From assembly GCF_004341625.1 (NCBI RefSeq), contig NZ_SLZG01000016.1:62001-126000 (forward strand): a stretch of DNA of 64,000 nt. The letters run 5' to 3'. Below the pieces are notes generated by a model that was given only the letters and a program-made list of their open reading frames with translations, ran no database searches and had not been told where the DNA came from. Of this stretch, positions 44,197 to 52,819 are shown in pieces. This DNA comes from Rhizobium sp. BK376 (GTDB lineage: Bacteria > Pseudomonadota > Alphaproteobacteria > Rhizobiales > Rhizobiaceae). The position numbers and the translations under genes were made by a program. Positions within the stretch are counted from its first letter, which is position 1, and each line of letters starts with the position of its first letter.

Positions 44197-44919
44197 TCAG
44201 GCCTGGCCCATCGCGGCAGGCATGCTGCGGTTGGCGCGGCGCTCGGCGCCATTGAAGACCCGATCCGAAAGGCTTGTGAGGATCAGGTAGAGCGCGCCGC
44301 CGACGATGAAGAACAGGAAATATTGTCGTGTGGAGCCCGCCGCGACCTGGCTGGTGCGCATTAGCTCGGCAAGGCCGGTCACGGAGACAAGCGCAGAATC
44401 CTTCAGGCTGAGCTGCCAGACGTTGCCCATACCGGGGATGGCGAGTCTCAGCACCTGCGGCATGATGATACGCCGAAAACGCAGCCCCCTGTGCATCCCG
44501 ATCGCGGAAGCGGCTTCAAGCTCGCCTTTCGAGATTGCGAGATAGGCGCCGCGAAAAACCTCGGCCTGATAGGCGCCCGAGATGATGCCGACGGCAAGTG
44601 CGCCAGCAGCAAAGGACGGCAGGCCGAGAAAGCCTTCGTAGCCCAACGCCTTGCCGATCGTGGTGACGGCCGTCGATCCGCCGAAATAGATGAGATAGAT
44701 GATCAGCAGTTCCGGTACGCCACGAAAGACGGTCGTATAGACGTTTCCAAGCGTTACGAGAATGATGTTGCCCGAGAGCTTGGCCGAAGCGACGATGGTC
44801 CCGAAAACTGCACCAATCGCCAACGCGACTGCGGTGACGCAGAGCGTCATCAACGCACCCAACAACAGCAGTGCGCCCCAGCCGGTCGAGCCGAAACCGA
44901 TCAATTCCAGTGTCGCCAT
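44197..44919 (-). CDS. Polar amino-acid ABC transporter permease (HisQ type)
   Basis: A 240-residue membrane protein starting at ATG 44919 (MATLELIGFG) behind GGGGA. Family motifs are TTVFRGVPELLIIYLIYFGG and the loop YLAISKGELEAASAIGMHRG. It is the first permease after the binding-protein gene and the partner of the gene at 43483-44187. A longer in-frame start (44991) would add a non-hydrophobic leader that looks non-coding. Confidence 0.92.
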   Translation of the reverse strand: MATLELIGFGSTGWGALLLLGALMTLCVTAVALAIGAVFGTIVASAKLSGNIILVTLGNVYTTVFRGVPELLIIYLIYFGGSTAVTTIGKALGYEGFLGLPSFAAGALAVGIISGAYQAEVFRGAYLAISKGELEAASAIGMHRGLRFRRIIMPQVLRLAIPGMGNVWQLSLKDSALVSVTGLAELMRTSQVAAGSTRQYFLFFIVGGALYLILTSLSDRVFNGAERRANRSMPAAMGQA

Positions 44920-45034
44920 CGCATTCGTTCCCCGCAGCGAGTGGTCAGTTTTCTTTTGTATGCAAGCATAACATGCGAATTGCGGCATCAAAGCCGAAAG
45001 CCGGCGCCTCGGATCCCGATGCGCCGGCGACCGA

Positions 45035-45880
45035 TTATTCCTTCGGCGAAACGTCCGTCTTGAACCACTTCATCGACAGGGTCTTCACGGTACCGTCCGC
45101 CAGCGCCGACTTGATAGCTGCGCTGAGCATATCGCGAAGGTCTGTGTCGGCCTTGCGCACGCCGAGGCCTTCGCCAACGCCCCAGATCGAGCCTGCAACC
45201 TGCGGGCCGGTAAAGACGAGAGCGCCGTTGGCGGCGTCGAAAGCAGTCTGGAAATAGACGGCGTCGTCGAAGCCGAGGTCGATACGACCGTTCTGCAGGT
45301 CGAGGTCGCGGTCTGCGCCGGTCTTGTATTCACGGATCGTGGCGACATCACCGAAGTTGTCGTAGATGAACTTCGCATAGACGGTTGCCGCCTGGATGCC
45401 GATGGTCTTGCCCTTGAAGGCTTCCTTCAGCGCCGCGATTTCCTTAACGCCAGTCTGGCCGGGCGTCATGGTAACCGTCGCGCCGGTGCCGGCAGCGTTT
45501 GCCAGCGGACTATCCTTGGCGGTCGCGAAGGCGGCCGGCGTCGCGGCATAGGGAACGGTGAAGTCGATGACCTGCTTGCGCTCGTCGGTGATCGACAGTG
45601 CGTCCATGATCACGTCGAACTTACCGGCGTTCAGCGCCGGGATCATGCCGTCCCAATCGGACGCTACGAGCTTGCAATCGAGCTTCGCGCGTTCGCAAAG
45701 AACCTTGGCGAGTTCCGGCTCAAAGCCGCCGAGCGTGCCGTCCGAATTGGTCATATTCCAAGGCGCATAGGCGCCCTCGAGCGTGATGGTCACGGTCTTC
45801 CAGTCCTTCGCCTGGGCGGCGGGGCCGGCAAGAACGGAGAGCGCAAGCGCGCCGGAAAGAAGGGCGTGTTTAATCTTCAT
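45035..45880 (-). CDS. Amino-acid ABC transporter substrate-binding protein (HisJ/ArgT type, SBP family 3)
   Basis: A 281-residue protein. The signal peptide MKIKHALLSGALALSVLAGP ends at AAQA, before KDWKTVTITLEGAYAPWNMT. The family 3 signature GGFEPELAKVLCERAKLDCK and DWDGMIPALNAGKFDVIMDA match histidine/lysine-arginine-ornithine binding proteins. It is first in a five-gene minus-strand operon ending with the MIO-less lyase homologue. It is divergent from a HutC-type repressor. Histidine or an imidazole compound is the obvious candidate ligand, by context only. Confidence 0.92.
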   Translation of the reverse strand: MKIKHALLSGALALSVLAGPAAQAKDWKTVTITLEGAYAPWNMTNSDGTLGGFEPELAKVLCERAKLDCKLVASDWDGMIPALNAGKFDVIMDALSITDERKQVIDFTVPYAATPAAFATAKDSPLANAAGTGATVTMTPGQTGVKEIAALKEAFKGKTIGIQAATVYAKFIYDNFGDVATIREYKTGADRDLDLQNGRIDLGFDDAVYFQTAFDAANGALVFTGPQVAGSIWGVGEGLGVRKADTDLRDMLSAAIKSALADGTVKTLSMKWFKTDVSPKE

Positions 45881-45983
45881 CTATGTTCTCCTCTTGAGAT
45901 CGAAATGGCCGTTTCAATATTTACGCCGGTCTTTGCCGGCTTGCCGCTCATGCACCGACATAGGCTAGCCGGATTGATCGGGA

Positions 45984-46003
45984 AGTTGTATAGGGTACCA
46001 TAT
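45984..46003. promoter_or_regulatory. Candidate HutC operator between the amino-acid importer and hutC
   Basis: AGTTGTATAGGG continues into a quasi-palindrome ATA-N-GGTACC-N-TAT (45990-46003). The 12-mer AGTTGTATA-N-GG recurs at 46842-46853. Known HutC sites contain TTGTAT half-sites. Confidence 0.45.
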
Positions 46004-46074
46004 GATAAAATTTGTGTTATGCAAGTGGCAAGTCGATTTATAGGCCAATTTCGCGCATGCACAAGGATTAGGCA

Positions 46075-46830
46075 ATGAGACGCCCCACCGATCGAAGACG
46101 CGAGCTGACGGAAAACGATAATGGTCCGCTCTATGCGGGCGTCAAGCAAATGATCCTCGATCGGATCCACAGTGGCGAGTGGCCTCCGAAGCATCGGGTT
46201 CCATCCGAAAACGAACTCGTTGTCGAACTCGGCGTCAGCAAGATGACCGCCAATCGCGCCCTTCGAGAACTTGCCAGCGAAGGCGAACTTATCCGCATCC
46301 AGGGCGTAGGCTCGTTCGTCGCGGAGCGAAAAGGCTCTTCAGCCCTATTCGAAGTACGCAATATCGCGGAGGAGATAGCCGAGCGTGGCCATGTCCACGA
46401 GGCGACTGTTATTGTTCTTGCGCGGGAAACCGCATCCCCTGAGGTGGCAGACGGGCTAGCATTGAACATAGGAGATCCGGTTTTTCACTCGCTTATCGTT
46501 CACAGCGAGAATGGCGTACCGGTGCAAATCGAAGATCGCTTCGTCAATCCGTCCGCCGCGCCGGATTACCTTGAACAGGACTTCTCCTCCCTGACGCCCA
46601 ACGCGTACCTGACGGCAGCGGCACCGCTAAGCGGCTCTGAACATGTCGTCGAGGCGGCGATGCCGCAAGGCTGGGAATGCAAGCTTCTGACGATCCTCAA
46701 AAGCGAGCCGTGTCTCACCATCCGGCGGCGGACATGGTCGGGAAAGGAAATCGTCTCAATTGCCAGGCTGATCTATCCCGGCCATCGTTACAGGCTCGAG
46801 ACGCATAGCGGTAAAATGTTCGAAGAATAG
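46075..46830 (+). CDS. hutC: HutC-type GntR regulator (histidine-utilisation repressor homologue)
   Basis: A 251-residue protein starting at ATG 46075 after AAGGA. The winged helix is PLYAGVKQMILDRIHSGEWP with HRVPSENELVVELGVSKMTA. The UTRA effector domain follows (ALFEVRNIAEEIAERGHVHE, VQIEDRFVNPSAAPDYLEQD, CLTIRRRTWSGKEIVSIARL). These phrases are those of HutC, which binds urocanate in known systems. It is divergent from the transport/lyase operon. No hutU, hutI, hutF or hutG is in the window, so it may control a specialised side branch. Confidence 0.9.
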   Translation: MRRPTDRRRELTENDNGPLYAGVKQMILDRIHSGEWPPKHRVPSENELVVELGVSKMTANRALRELASEGELIRIQGVGSFVAERKGSSALFEVRNIAEEIAERGHVHEATVIVLARETASPEVADGLALNIGDPVFHSLIVHSENGVPVQIEDRFVNPSAAPDYLEQDFSSLTPNAYLTAAAPLSGSEHVVEAAMPQGWECKLLTILKSEPCLTIRRRTWSGKEIVSIARLIYPGHRYRLETHSGKMFEE

Positions 46831-46841
46831 CCGGTTCTTTG

Positions 46842-46853
46842 AGTTGTATATGG
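46842..46853. promoter_or_regulatory. Second AGTTGTATA-N-GG element downstream of hutC
   Basis: AGTTGTATATGG repeats the 12-mer found upstream of hutC. It precedes the binding-protein gene at 47028. It may bring that gene under the same repressor. Confidence 0.35.
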
Positions 46854-47027
46854 AGGGTATTATTTTTCTCGTGCCAAGGCCCTTCGCGTCCGAGATGAGA
46901 AGAAGGGCGACCGTTGACAAATGGCAAGCAGTTCATAAGCTCTGCCGCACCCTACGCCACCGACTTGATCCTCGGAGATAAAGATCATGCCGATGCAGGA
47001 ACAGTGCAGCACAACCTGGCCAAACGC

Positions 47028-47903
47028 ATGAAACGGTTGATTTTAGCCGGCGTTGCTCTCTGCTTTTCGTCTTATGCGGCCATGGCGGCCCAGACCCTCG
47101 ATCTCATCGCGCAAAGAGGGGCTATTCGGATCGGCTACATAGCAGACGAGGCGCCGTTCTCCTCCAAGAAGAAGGATGGCACGCCCGGCGGCTACACCAT
47201 CGATCTCTGCCGGAAGATTAGTGACGAAACCAAACGCAGCCTTCCCAATATCAAGCGGGAATACGTCGAAACCACACTGGCCGACGGCTTTGAAGCGGTG
47301 AAGAGCGGACGCATCGATCTCTTATGTGGCGCCTTGACCGTCAATCTTACCAGGCGCGAAACCGTCGATTTTTCCCAGCCGATCTTCGTGACGGGCGCAA
47401 GCGCCCTCCTGCGGAAGGACTCGCCGGACTATCTCCAGATACTCTTTCTCGACAGCCCCTCGGTACGCGCGGTGGACGCACGGCCGACGTCAAACAGCAG
47501 CATTGGAGTGCGCGCAGACACGACGACAGGCACTACGCTGCGCGGCGCGCTCGGCACCGGGATACCGGAAGCGCGGGTTGCTGACTTCGCGACCCATGAA
47601 GACGGGCTCAAAGCGCTGGAGGATCACAGGATCGACGCATACTTCGCTGACCGGGCTCTTCTTATTAGCCTGGCAAGTCGCGCTCGCAATCCTACGGCAC
47701 TTGAGATCGGTAATCGTCTGTTCACGCATGAGCCTTACGCAATCGCATTACGGCGAGACGATTCCGCCTTCCGCCTCCTCGTAGATCGTGCCTTGACAGA
47801 TTTTTATCTTTCCGACGATTTTCCAAAGCTGCTGAAGACATATTTCGGAGGGGAGGCCGGGACGCTCCGAGCCGAAATCATGATGCAGTCGATCCCGCAA
47901 TAG
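47028..47903 (+). CDS. Amino-acid ABC transporter-like periplasmic binding protein (SBP family 3)
   Basis: A 291-residue protein. MKRLILAGVALCFSSYAAMA is a signal peptide, followed by AQTLDLIAQRGAIRIGYIAD and the family 3 pattern GGYTIDLCRKISDE and AVKSGRIDLLCGALTVNLTR. The start is uncertain: ATG 47028 has no good ribosome site, and an in-frame TTG at 46914 would put 38 residues before the signal peptide. No permease follows, so it is an orphan binding protein. It sits downstream of hutC, behind a HutC-like half site. It could share the channel of the importer at 42.7-45.9 kb. Confidence 0.8.
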   Translation: MKRLILAGVALCFSSYAAMAAQTLDLIAQRGAIRIGYIADEAPFSSKKKDGTPGGYTIDLCRKISDETKRSLPNIKREYVETTLADGFEAVKSGRIDLLCGALTVNLTRRETVDFSQPIFVTGASALLRKDSPDYLQILFLDSPSVRAVDARPTSNSSIGVRADTTTGTTLRGALGTGIPEARVADFATHEDGLKALEDHRIDAYFADRALLISLASRARNPTALEIGNRLFTHEPYAIALRRDDSAFRLLVDRALTDFYLSDDFPKLLKTYFGGEAGTLRAEIMMQSIPQ

Positions 47904-47934
47904 ACTGAAAGCACCCGGCGGAAGGTCGTCAGGA

Positions 47935-48711
47935 TCAAACGACGATCGGGACCTGCGCTCCATCCATACTAACCACCACGCCGGTCACATAACTTGCCTT
48001 GGCCGAACTCAGGAACGTCACGACGTTGGCGATTTCTTCAGGCGTTGCCATCCGACCAAGCGGGATGCGACTGACCGCCCGTGAAAGCGCCTCCTCTTCC
48101 GTGGTCCCGGCAAGCTTTGCTTCAGCCCTTATACCCTCGGCCACCCTGTCGGTCTCGGTCGTGCCGGGGTTCAGCCCGATGATCCTGATGCCGCTATCGG
48201 CATAGGCATTGGCTAGGCCAACCGTCGCCAGCATGAGCGCGGCATTGGCAGCGCCGCCGGCAAGATGCGTCGGGGACGCGACCTTTCCGCCTGACCCGAT
48301 AATATTCACGATCACGCCGTCGCGTCGGTCGGCCATTCGCTTCACCACCGGATCGATCACGTTGATATAGGAGAAGTACTTGGCATCCATCGCCGCCCGC
48401 CAGGCAGCTGGTGTCAGCTCCGCCGGCGGAGTACGTCGGGCAGCGCCGGCGCTATTGATCACGATGTCCAGGCTACCGATCTCCGCTTCGATCTTCTCAA
48501 CGAGCGCACGGGCCTGCTCGTCCGATGTCAGATCGGCAGCAAAGCCGATTGCGCCGGGAATTTGTTGCAGAGCAGTATCGATATTTGCTTGCGAGCGCGA
48601 TGAGATAACGATGCGTGCGCCCTCAGACGCGAGAGAGCGGGCGCAGGCAAGTCCGATACCCTTTGAACCACCTGTGACGAGGGCGATCTTGCCGTTCAAA
48701 TCCAATTGCAT
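47935..48711 (-). CDS. SDR-family protein lacking the YxxxK active site
   Basis: A 258-residue SDR starting at ATG 48711 behind AAGGAA. The cofactor site TGGSKGIGLACARSLASEG, NSAGAARR and the Ser of IIGSGGKV are present. Where Tyr-x-x-x-Lys should be, the sequence is GGAANAAL, giving Gly and Asn in those places. The end SYVTGVVVSMDGAQVPIVV is typical. It is either an atypical SDR subgroup with another proton path or a non-catalytic binding protein. It lies 69 bp after the MocA-like gene and is probably in that operon. Confidence 0.85.
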   Translation of the reverse strand: MQLDLNGKIALVTGGSKGIGLACARSLASEGARIVISSRSQANIDTALQQIPGAIGFAADLTSDEQARALVEKIEAEIGSLDIVINSAGAARRTPPAELTPAAWRAAMDAKYFSYINVIDPVVKRMADRRDGVIVNIIGSGGKVASPTHLAGGAANAALMLATVGLANAYADSGIRIIGLNPGTTETDRVAEGIRAEAKLAGTTEEEALSRAVSRIPLGRMATPEEIANVVTFLSSAKASYVTGVVVSMDGAQVPIVV

Positions 48712-48780
48712 CGCATTTCCTTTCCCATCTTCAGCCAGATCGCATGTCGCGCTGGCCATGCATCGCTTCCAAGCTCGTGA

Positions 48781-49437
48781 TCAGGCTTTCAGAACGCCAC
48801 CAGCAGCAACGACCGCCTCTGGCGTATCGACATCGAGGTGGGCTGCCTCGCCTATATCGACATCGATAATCGGGATTCCCGAGCCCTCTATGATATGCCG
48901 CGCGCCGACATCCCCTCTAAGCCGCATAACCTCGCCGTAAACCGCGCGGGGCAGAATGACCGGATTGCCGCGCTTACCCCGCGAGACGGCACGGACAATT
49001 GCATTGCCGCCCGCACCGCGGAACGCAGCCAACAGCAACCGTAAATCCTCCGTCGTAATGCCGGGCATATCGGCCAGCATGACGAGGATTCCGTCCGCCT
49101 GACGGGCCTCGACACATGAAAAACCTGCAATCAGTGAACTCGCCATGCCCGAGGCGAAATCGGCGTTATGAGCAAAAACAGCCCTCAGTCCGGAAAGAGC
49201 CCCGACGATCTCGTCTGCCCTATAGCCCGTCACCGCGATCACAGAATCTGCTCCGCTCCCGACCGCAGCCTCTGCGGAACGCCGGACGAGAGGCACGCCA
49301 TCGAACTCCGCAAGCAGCTTGTGCGGTCCGCCCTCACCCATACGGCTCGCCCTTCCCGCAGCAAGCAGCACGACGGCCACAGATATCGGCGGCTTGCCGA
49401 CCTCATCGCTTGATTGCGGAACACCAGAGGCCATCAT
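48781..49437 (-). CDS. MocA/MobA-like nucleotidyltransferase (molybdenum-cofactor cytidylyltransferase type)
   Basis: A 218-residue protein. The N-terminal signature LLAAGRASRMGEGGPHKLLA binds the nucleotide and sugar/phosphate. ILVMLADMPGITTEDL and KRGNPVILPRAVYGEVMRLR are the family's other blocks. MocA attaches CMP to the molybdenum cofactor for xanthine-dehydrogenase-type enzymes. Its start overlaps the XdhC gene stop (ATGA at 49434-49437), which supports that role. The enzyme that would receive the cofactor is not in the window. Confidence 0.87.
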   Translation of the reverse strand: MMASGVPQSSDEVGKPPISVAVVLLAAGRASRMGEGGPHKLLAEFDGVPLVRRSAEAAVGSGADSVIAVTGYRADEIVGALSGLRAVFAHNADFASGMASSLIAGFSCVEARQADGILVMLADMPGITTEDLRLLLAAFRGAGGNAIVRAVSRGKRGNPVILPRAVYGEVMRLRGDVGARHIIEGSGIPIIDVDIGEAAHLDVDTPEAVVAAGGVLKA

Positions 49438-50141
49438 GGCTCGCTCCTGCCCGGCAAGATGTGCTCTCGTGTGCGCAGCGACTGGATGATCTCGGCAAGG
49501 ATTGCGACCGCAATCTCTGCCGGATTTGCCGCCTTGATCGCCAATCCTATGGGAGCACGGATTCTTGCCAGTTCGAGGTCATCGAGCCCCGCTTTCTTCA
49601 GACGTTCGAGACGAGCAGCATGGGTCTTGCGGCTACCAAGCGCTCCGACGTAGAAGCAGCCGGCCCGCAATGCCTGGCCGATCGGGTAGTCATCTATCTT
49701 CGGATCATGCGTAACAGCAACGAGCGCCGTGTACCGGTCGAGCGGTTGATCGCTGAGAACGTCAACCGGCCAATCCGCAACGAGATCGACGCCGGCGAAG
49801 CGCTCCGGTGTGGCAAAAGCGGTGCGTGGATCGATGATACGAATATCGAATCCGGCAAGCGCCGACATATTCGCCAGCACCTGGCTGATATGTACCGCTC
49901 CGATGACCACAATTCGGACGGGAGGCAGATAGGCGTTCACGAAAAACGATCGACTGTCGGCCTCCACCACGCCCGATTTTCCGGATCGAAATCTGTCGGC
50001 GACGGCCTCGCCGAGACTACCATCCACCAACTCGCCTTCCAGGAGGAGATCGCTCTTTCCACTCGCAAGGTCAGTCACCTGTACCACGGCTTTGCGAGCG
50101 CGCCTCGCACTGTTCAGCGCCATCAAGTCTGAAGCATTCAT
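49434..50141 (-). CDS. XdhC/CoxF-family molybdenum hydroxylase maturation protein
   Basis: A 235-residue protein. The C-terminal Rossmann part reads VRIVVIGAVHISQVLANMSA, DVLSDQPLDRYTALVAVTHD, YVGALGSRKTHAARLERL and RIRAPIGLAIKAANPAEIAV, all typical of XdhC. The separate N-terminal CoxI-type domain, usually on the adjacent upstream gene, is not found. XdhC-type proteins bind the cofactor and help sulfurate and insert it into xanthine-dehydrogenase-family enzymes. It is first in a minus-strand operon with the MocA-like and SDR genes. Confidence 0.87.
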   Translation of the reverse strand: MNASDLMALNSARRARKAVVQVTDLASGKSDLLLEGELVDGSLGEAVADRFRSGKSGVVEADSRSFFVNAYLPPVRIVVIGAVHISQVLANMSALAGFDIRIIDPRTAFATPERFAGVDLVADWPVDVLSDQPLDRYTALVAVTHDPKIDDYPIGQALRAGCFYVGALGSRKTHAARLERLKKAGLDDLELARIRAPIGLAIKAANPAEIAVAILAEIIQSLRTREHILPGRSEP

Positions 50142-50503
50142 CAGCCGAGCCTTTCAGGGTATGTTTGTCGCGGCATGACACCGAGCTTGCAGGAGGGAAA
50201 TTGATCCCGACAGGCAGGACCAAGCGAAGCGCGATTGGCTTGAAATATCATAGTTATCGGAACCGGCTGGTTCGGCAAGCGCAAGCGTGCATAAGCCTCA
50301 TCAATTTGCGTTGAGGATGAACGGGCTGACGCTTTCCGAAGATCGACAGTGTCCATTATCCATTTTTTGGCCCCAACGCCGCGTCCACTGCATCGTAAAG
50401 ATTGGATTCAGCCTTTTTTGGTAATTCTCCGTTAGCGTTTGCTCTCTGTGTTTTTCCGCGGCAGGGATTCGTCCGTCGGCCGTTGTTTTGCGTACGGGTT
50501 TTC
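50142..50503. other. Intergenic region between xdhC-like and GH25 genes
   Basis: I see no firm gene in these 362 bp. A 71-codon minus-strand frame (50141-50356) ends at the XdhC start in a TGATG overlap, but it has no ribosome site and no recognisable protein pattern. The promoters of both divergent genes must lie here. Confidence 0.5.
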
Positions 50504-51535
50504 ATGCGTCCAATCATCTTGCCGGCAATGCTCCTTGTGTCCCTGGTCATGGCAGGATGCACCGCCAAATCAGGCCCGGAAGTCGCCGTGAGCGAGCAGC
50601 CGTCACCGGAAACGACCGGCTCCGTCCGCCTCCCGGTGCCGGTGCCTACGGTCGACGTCGGCAAGGGAGCCTCCACTGTGGCACGGCCGCCCAAAGAGTT
50701 GGCCTGGACAGGGCCAGCTCCGGAAGCGCAGCCATTCCCTGACGCCATTGAGACACCTGGCTTACCCGTTCCGTCGGAGAGGCCGGTCGCACTGATCATG
50801 CAGACCAGTCCCGCCATCGAGGCACCGCCAGGAATCCGAGCGCGGATTTACAGCCGCCAGTTCCGAGACGCCAAACCGATCAACTTCGGTTCCTACTCGC
50901 CAAAGAAGCTTGCCGTTCACGGCGTCGACGTTTCGCGCTGGCAGGGCGATATCGACTGGGCAAAGCTACAAAGCCAGGGCGCGAATTTCGTCTATATCAA
51001 GGCCACCGATGGCGGCGATCATCTCGACCCGATGTTCAAGGAAAATTGGCGAAAGGCCAAGGAGGCCGGCCTGAAGCGTGGCGCCTATCATTTCTTCTAC
51101 TGGTGCCGAACGGCCGGCGAACAGGCCGACTGGTTCATCCGCAACGTGCCGAAGGAGGCGGGTGCCCTTCCTCCTGTCATCGACGTTGAATGGAACAGCG
51201 AGTCGAGTTGCAGCCAGCGCATCTCGCGTGCGCGAGTCCTGGAAAAGATGCAGGTCTTCCTGGACAAGCTGGAGAAGCATTACGGCCAACGACCCATTGT
51301 CTACACGGCCCCGGACTTCTATCGCGACAACCTGCGTGGCGAACTGCTCAACTATCCCTTCTGGCTCCGCTCGGTCGCCGCCCATCCGTCCAAGGTCTAT
51401 CCGGGACGAAAGTGGCTGTTCTGGCAGTATTCCGGCTCCGGTGTTTCGCACGGCGTGGATGGCCATATCGACCTCAATGTCTTCAATGGCAGCCCGGGCG
51501 ACTGGCACAACTGGGTGGCGTCACGCGCGAATTGA
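50504..51535 (+). CDS. GH25-family muramidase, lipoprotein
   Basis: A 343-residue protein. MRPIILPAMLLVSLVMAGC is a lipoprotein signal with lipobox MAGC (Cys19). A Pro-rich linker of about 90 residues follows. The GH25 barrel runs from about 130 to 340: HGVDVSRWQGDIDWAKLQSQ, IKATDGGDHLDPMFKENW, catalytic acids in PPVIDVEWN, and FWQYSGSGVSHGVDGHIDLN. It cleaves the beta-1,4 bond after N-acetylmuramic acid, probably on the periplasmic face. I prefer this start because the longer in-frame one would mask the lipoprotein signal. It is convergent with the SMP-30 gene. Confidence 0.9.
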   Translation: MRPIILPAMLLVSLVMAGCTAKSGPEVAVSEQPSPETTGSVRLPVPVPTVDVGKGASTVARPPKELAWTGPAPEAQPFPDAIETPGLPVPSERPVALIMQTSPAIEAPPGIRARIYSRQFRDAKPINFGSYSPKKLAVHGVDVSRWQGDIDWAKLQSQGANFVYIKATDGGDHLDPMFKENWRKAKEAGLKRGAYHFFYWCRTAGEQADWFIRNVPKEAGALPPVIDVEWNSESSCSQRISRARVLEKMQVFLDKLEKHYGQRPIVYTAPDFYRDNLRGELLNYPFWLRSVAAHPSKVYPGRKWLFWQYSGSGVSHGVDGHIDLNVFNGSPGDWHNWVASRAN

Positions 51536-51555
51536 GGCGTTTCGCGCGCTTAACC

Positions 51556-52479
51556 TCAAACGGTCGGCGGCACGAAGCCGGCAGGACCTGTACTGACATA
51601 GATGGCGTAAAGCGAGGTTGTTGCGGTGATGAAGAGCCGGTTTCGCCTTGGGCCACCGAAGCAGACGTTCGAGACACCTTCGGGCGTCAGGATCCGCCCG
51701 ATCAATGTGCCGTCCGGGGCATAGACACGCACGGAATCGCCGCTTGAGGTGAAGATGTTGCCGTACCGATCGACCCTGAAGCCATCGAACAGGCCGACAT
51801 CGCAGATGGCGAAATTCCGCCCTTCGCCAAGGCTGGATCCATTTCCAGACACCGGGTAGGCGCGCATGGCGGCCGGATGACCCGGCACATGCGTCGCGCC
51901 GGTGTCGGAGACATAAAGGATGCTTTCATCGGGAGAGAATGCCAGGCCATTCGGCTTGACCAGATCGGTCGCCACGATGGACAGCGATCCGTCGGCAGGA
52001 TCGAGCCTGTAGACATTCGAAGCGCCGATTTCCGAGCTGGCGGCAAATCCTTCGTAATCGCTGTCTATCCCGTAGGTCGGATCGGAAAACCAGATCGAGC
52101 CGTCGGACTTGACCACTACATCGTTCGGAGAATTCAGGCGCTTGCCCTCGAAGCGGTCAGCCAGTGTTTTCCACTGCCCATCGTGCTCCAGTCGGCTCAC
52201 TCGGCGGTTGCCATGTTCGCAAGCGATGATGCGGCCTTCGGCATCGATTGTGTGGCCGTTGTGATGACCGCAGGGGCTTTCGAAGACGCCCGCCGACCCG
52301 GTCACTTCGTCATAGCGCAGAATGCGATTGTTCGGAATGTCGGACCATATGACGTGGCGGGCAGAGGGAACATAGACCGGGCCTTCGGTCCAGCGTCCGC
52401 CGGTCCACAATTGCTCCAGCCTGGCGGATCCGTGAATCAGCGCCGAAAAGCGTTGGTCGAGACTGTCGTAAAGGCTCAT
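51556..52479 (-). CDS. SMP-30/gluconolactonase-family protein
   Basis: A 307-residue six-bladed beta-propeller protein. Metal ligands of the family are visible: Glu in RWTEGPVYVP, Asn in LNSPNDVVVKSDGSIWFSDP and KPNGLAFSPDE, and Asp in LYVSDTG. These enzymes hydrolyse sugar lactones using a divalent metal. There is no signal peptide. It is a single gene. The nearest sugar-oxidising genes are far away, so the substrate is open. Confidence 0.9.
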   Translation of the reverse strand: MSLYDSLDQRFSALIHGSARLEQLWTGGRWTEGPVYVPSARHVIWSDIPNNRILRYDEVTGSAGVFESPCGHHNGHTIDAEGRIIACEHGNRRVSRLEHDGQWKTLADRFEGKRLNSPNDVVVKSDGSIWFSDPTYGIDSDYEGFAASSEIGASNVYRLDPADGSLSIVATDLVKPNGLAFSPDESILYVSDTGATHVPGHPAAMRAYPVSGNGSSLGEGRNFAICDVGLFDGFRVDRYGNIFTSSGDSVRVYAPDGTLIGRILTPEGVSNVCFGGPRRNRLFITATTSLYAIYVSTGPAGFVPPTV

Positions 52480-52682
52480 CTTGCTCCTCCCAGAGCGGCG
52501 CTTCCCACGCCAAATCGATAAGCGCAGCTAACGATCAACGCCGTCAGGAATCAAGATGAAAACAATGAGATATAGCGACACGCCACCCCGGCATCGACGG
52601 ATAATCCCGCCAAACGCTTGCATGTCAGGAGAATCGGCCTATGTTTGAATCATCTGAAACGTAACGAAAGGAAGGTGATCCA

Positions 52683-52757
52683 ATGTCTAATGAGATTTCG
52701 GTGCTCGTGAAGGACATGGGAGTTAAGGTAATGATTGCGAGGCAGCCCTCGCTCTAA
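52683..52757 (+). CDS. 24-residue small ORF with extended Shine-Dalgarno
   Basis: The product starts MSNEISVLVKDMGVKVMIAR and ends QPSL. The ribosome site AGGAAGGTGATCCA is nearly the full complement of the 16S rRNA 3' end and ends directly before the ATG. Such an SD on a tiny isolated frame is hard to explain by chance. The peptide is amphipathic with two short hydrophobic stretches. No family is recognised. Confidence 0.5.
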   Translation: MSNEISVLVKDMGVKVMIARQPSL

Positions 52758-52819
52758 GCCAACCTTCCTACGGGTTGCTATGTGCAGTCCGGGTCTTTCA
52801 CAAGACCAAAGCTCATGGA

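Noticed and set aside
50141..50356. A 71-codon minus-strand ORF whose stop overlaps the XdhC-like start
   Set aside because: The TGATG overlap is suggestive, but there is no ribosome site and no similarity to the CoxI-type domain expected there.
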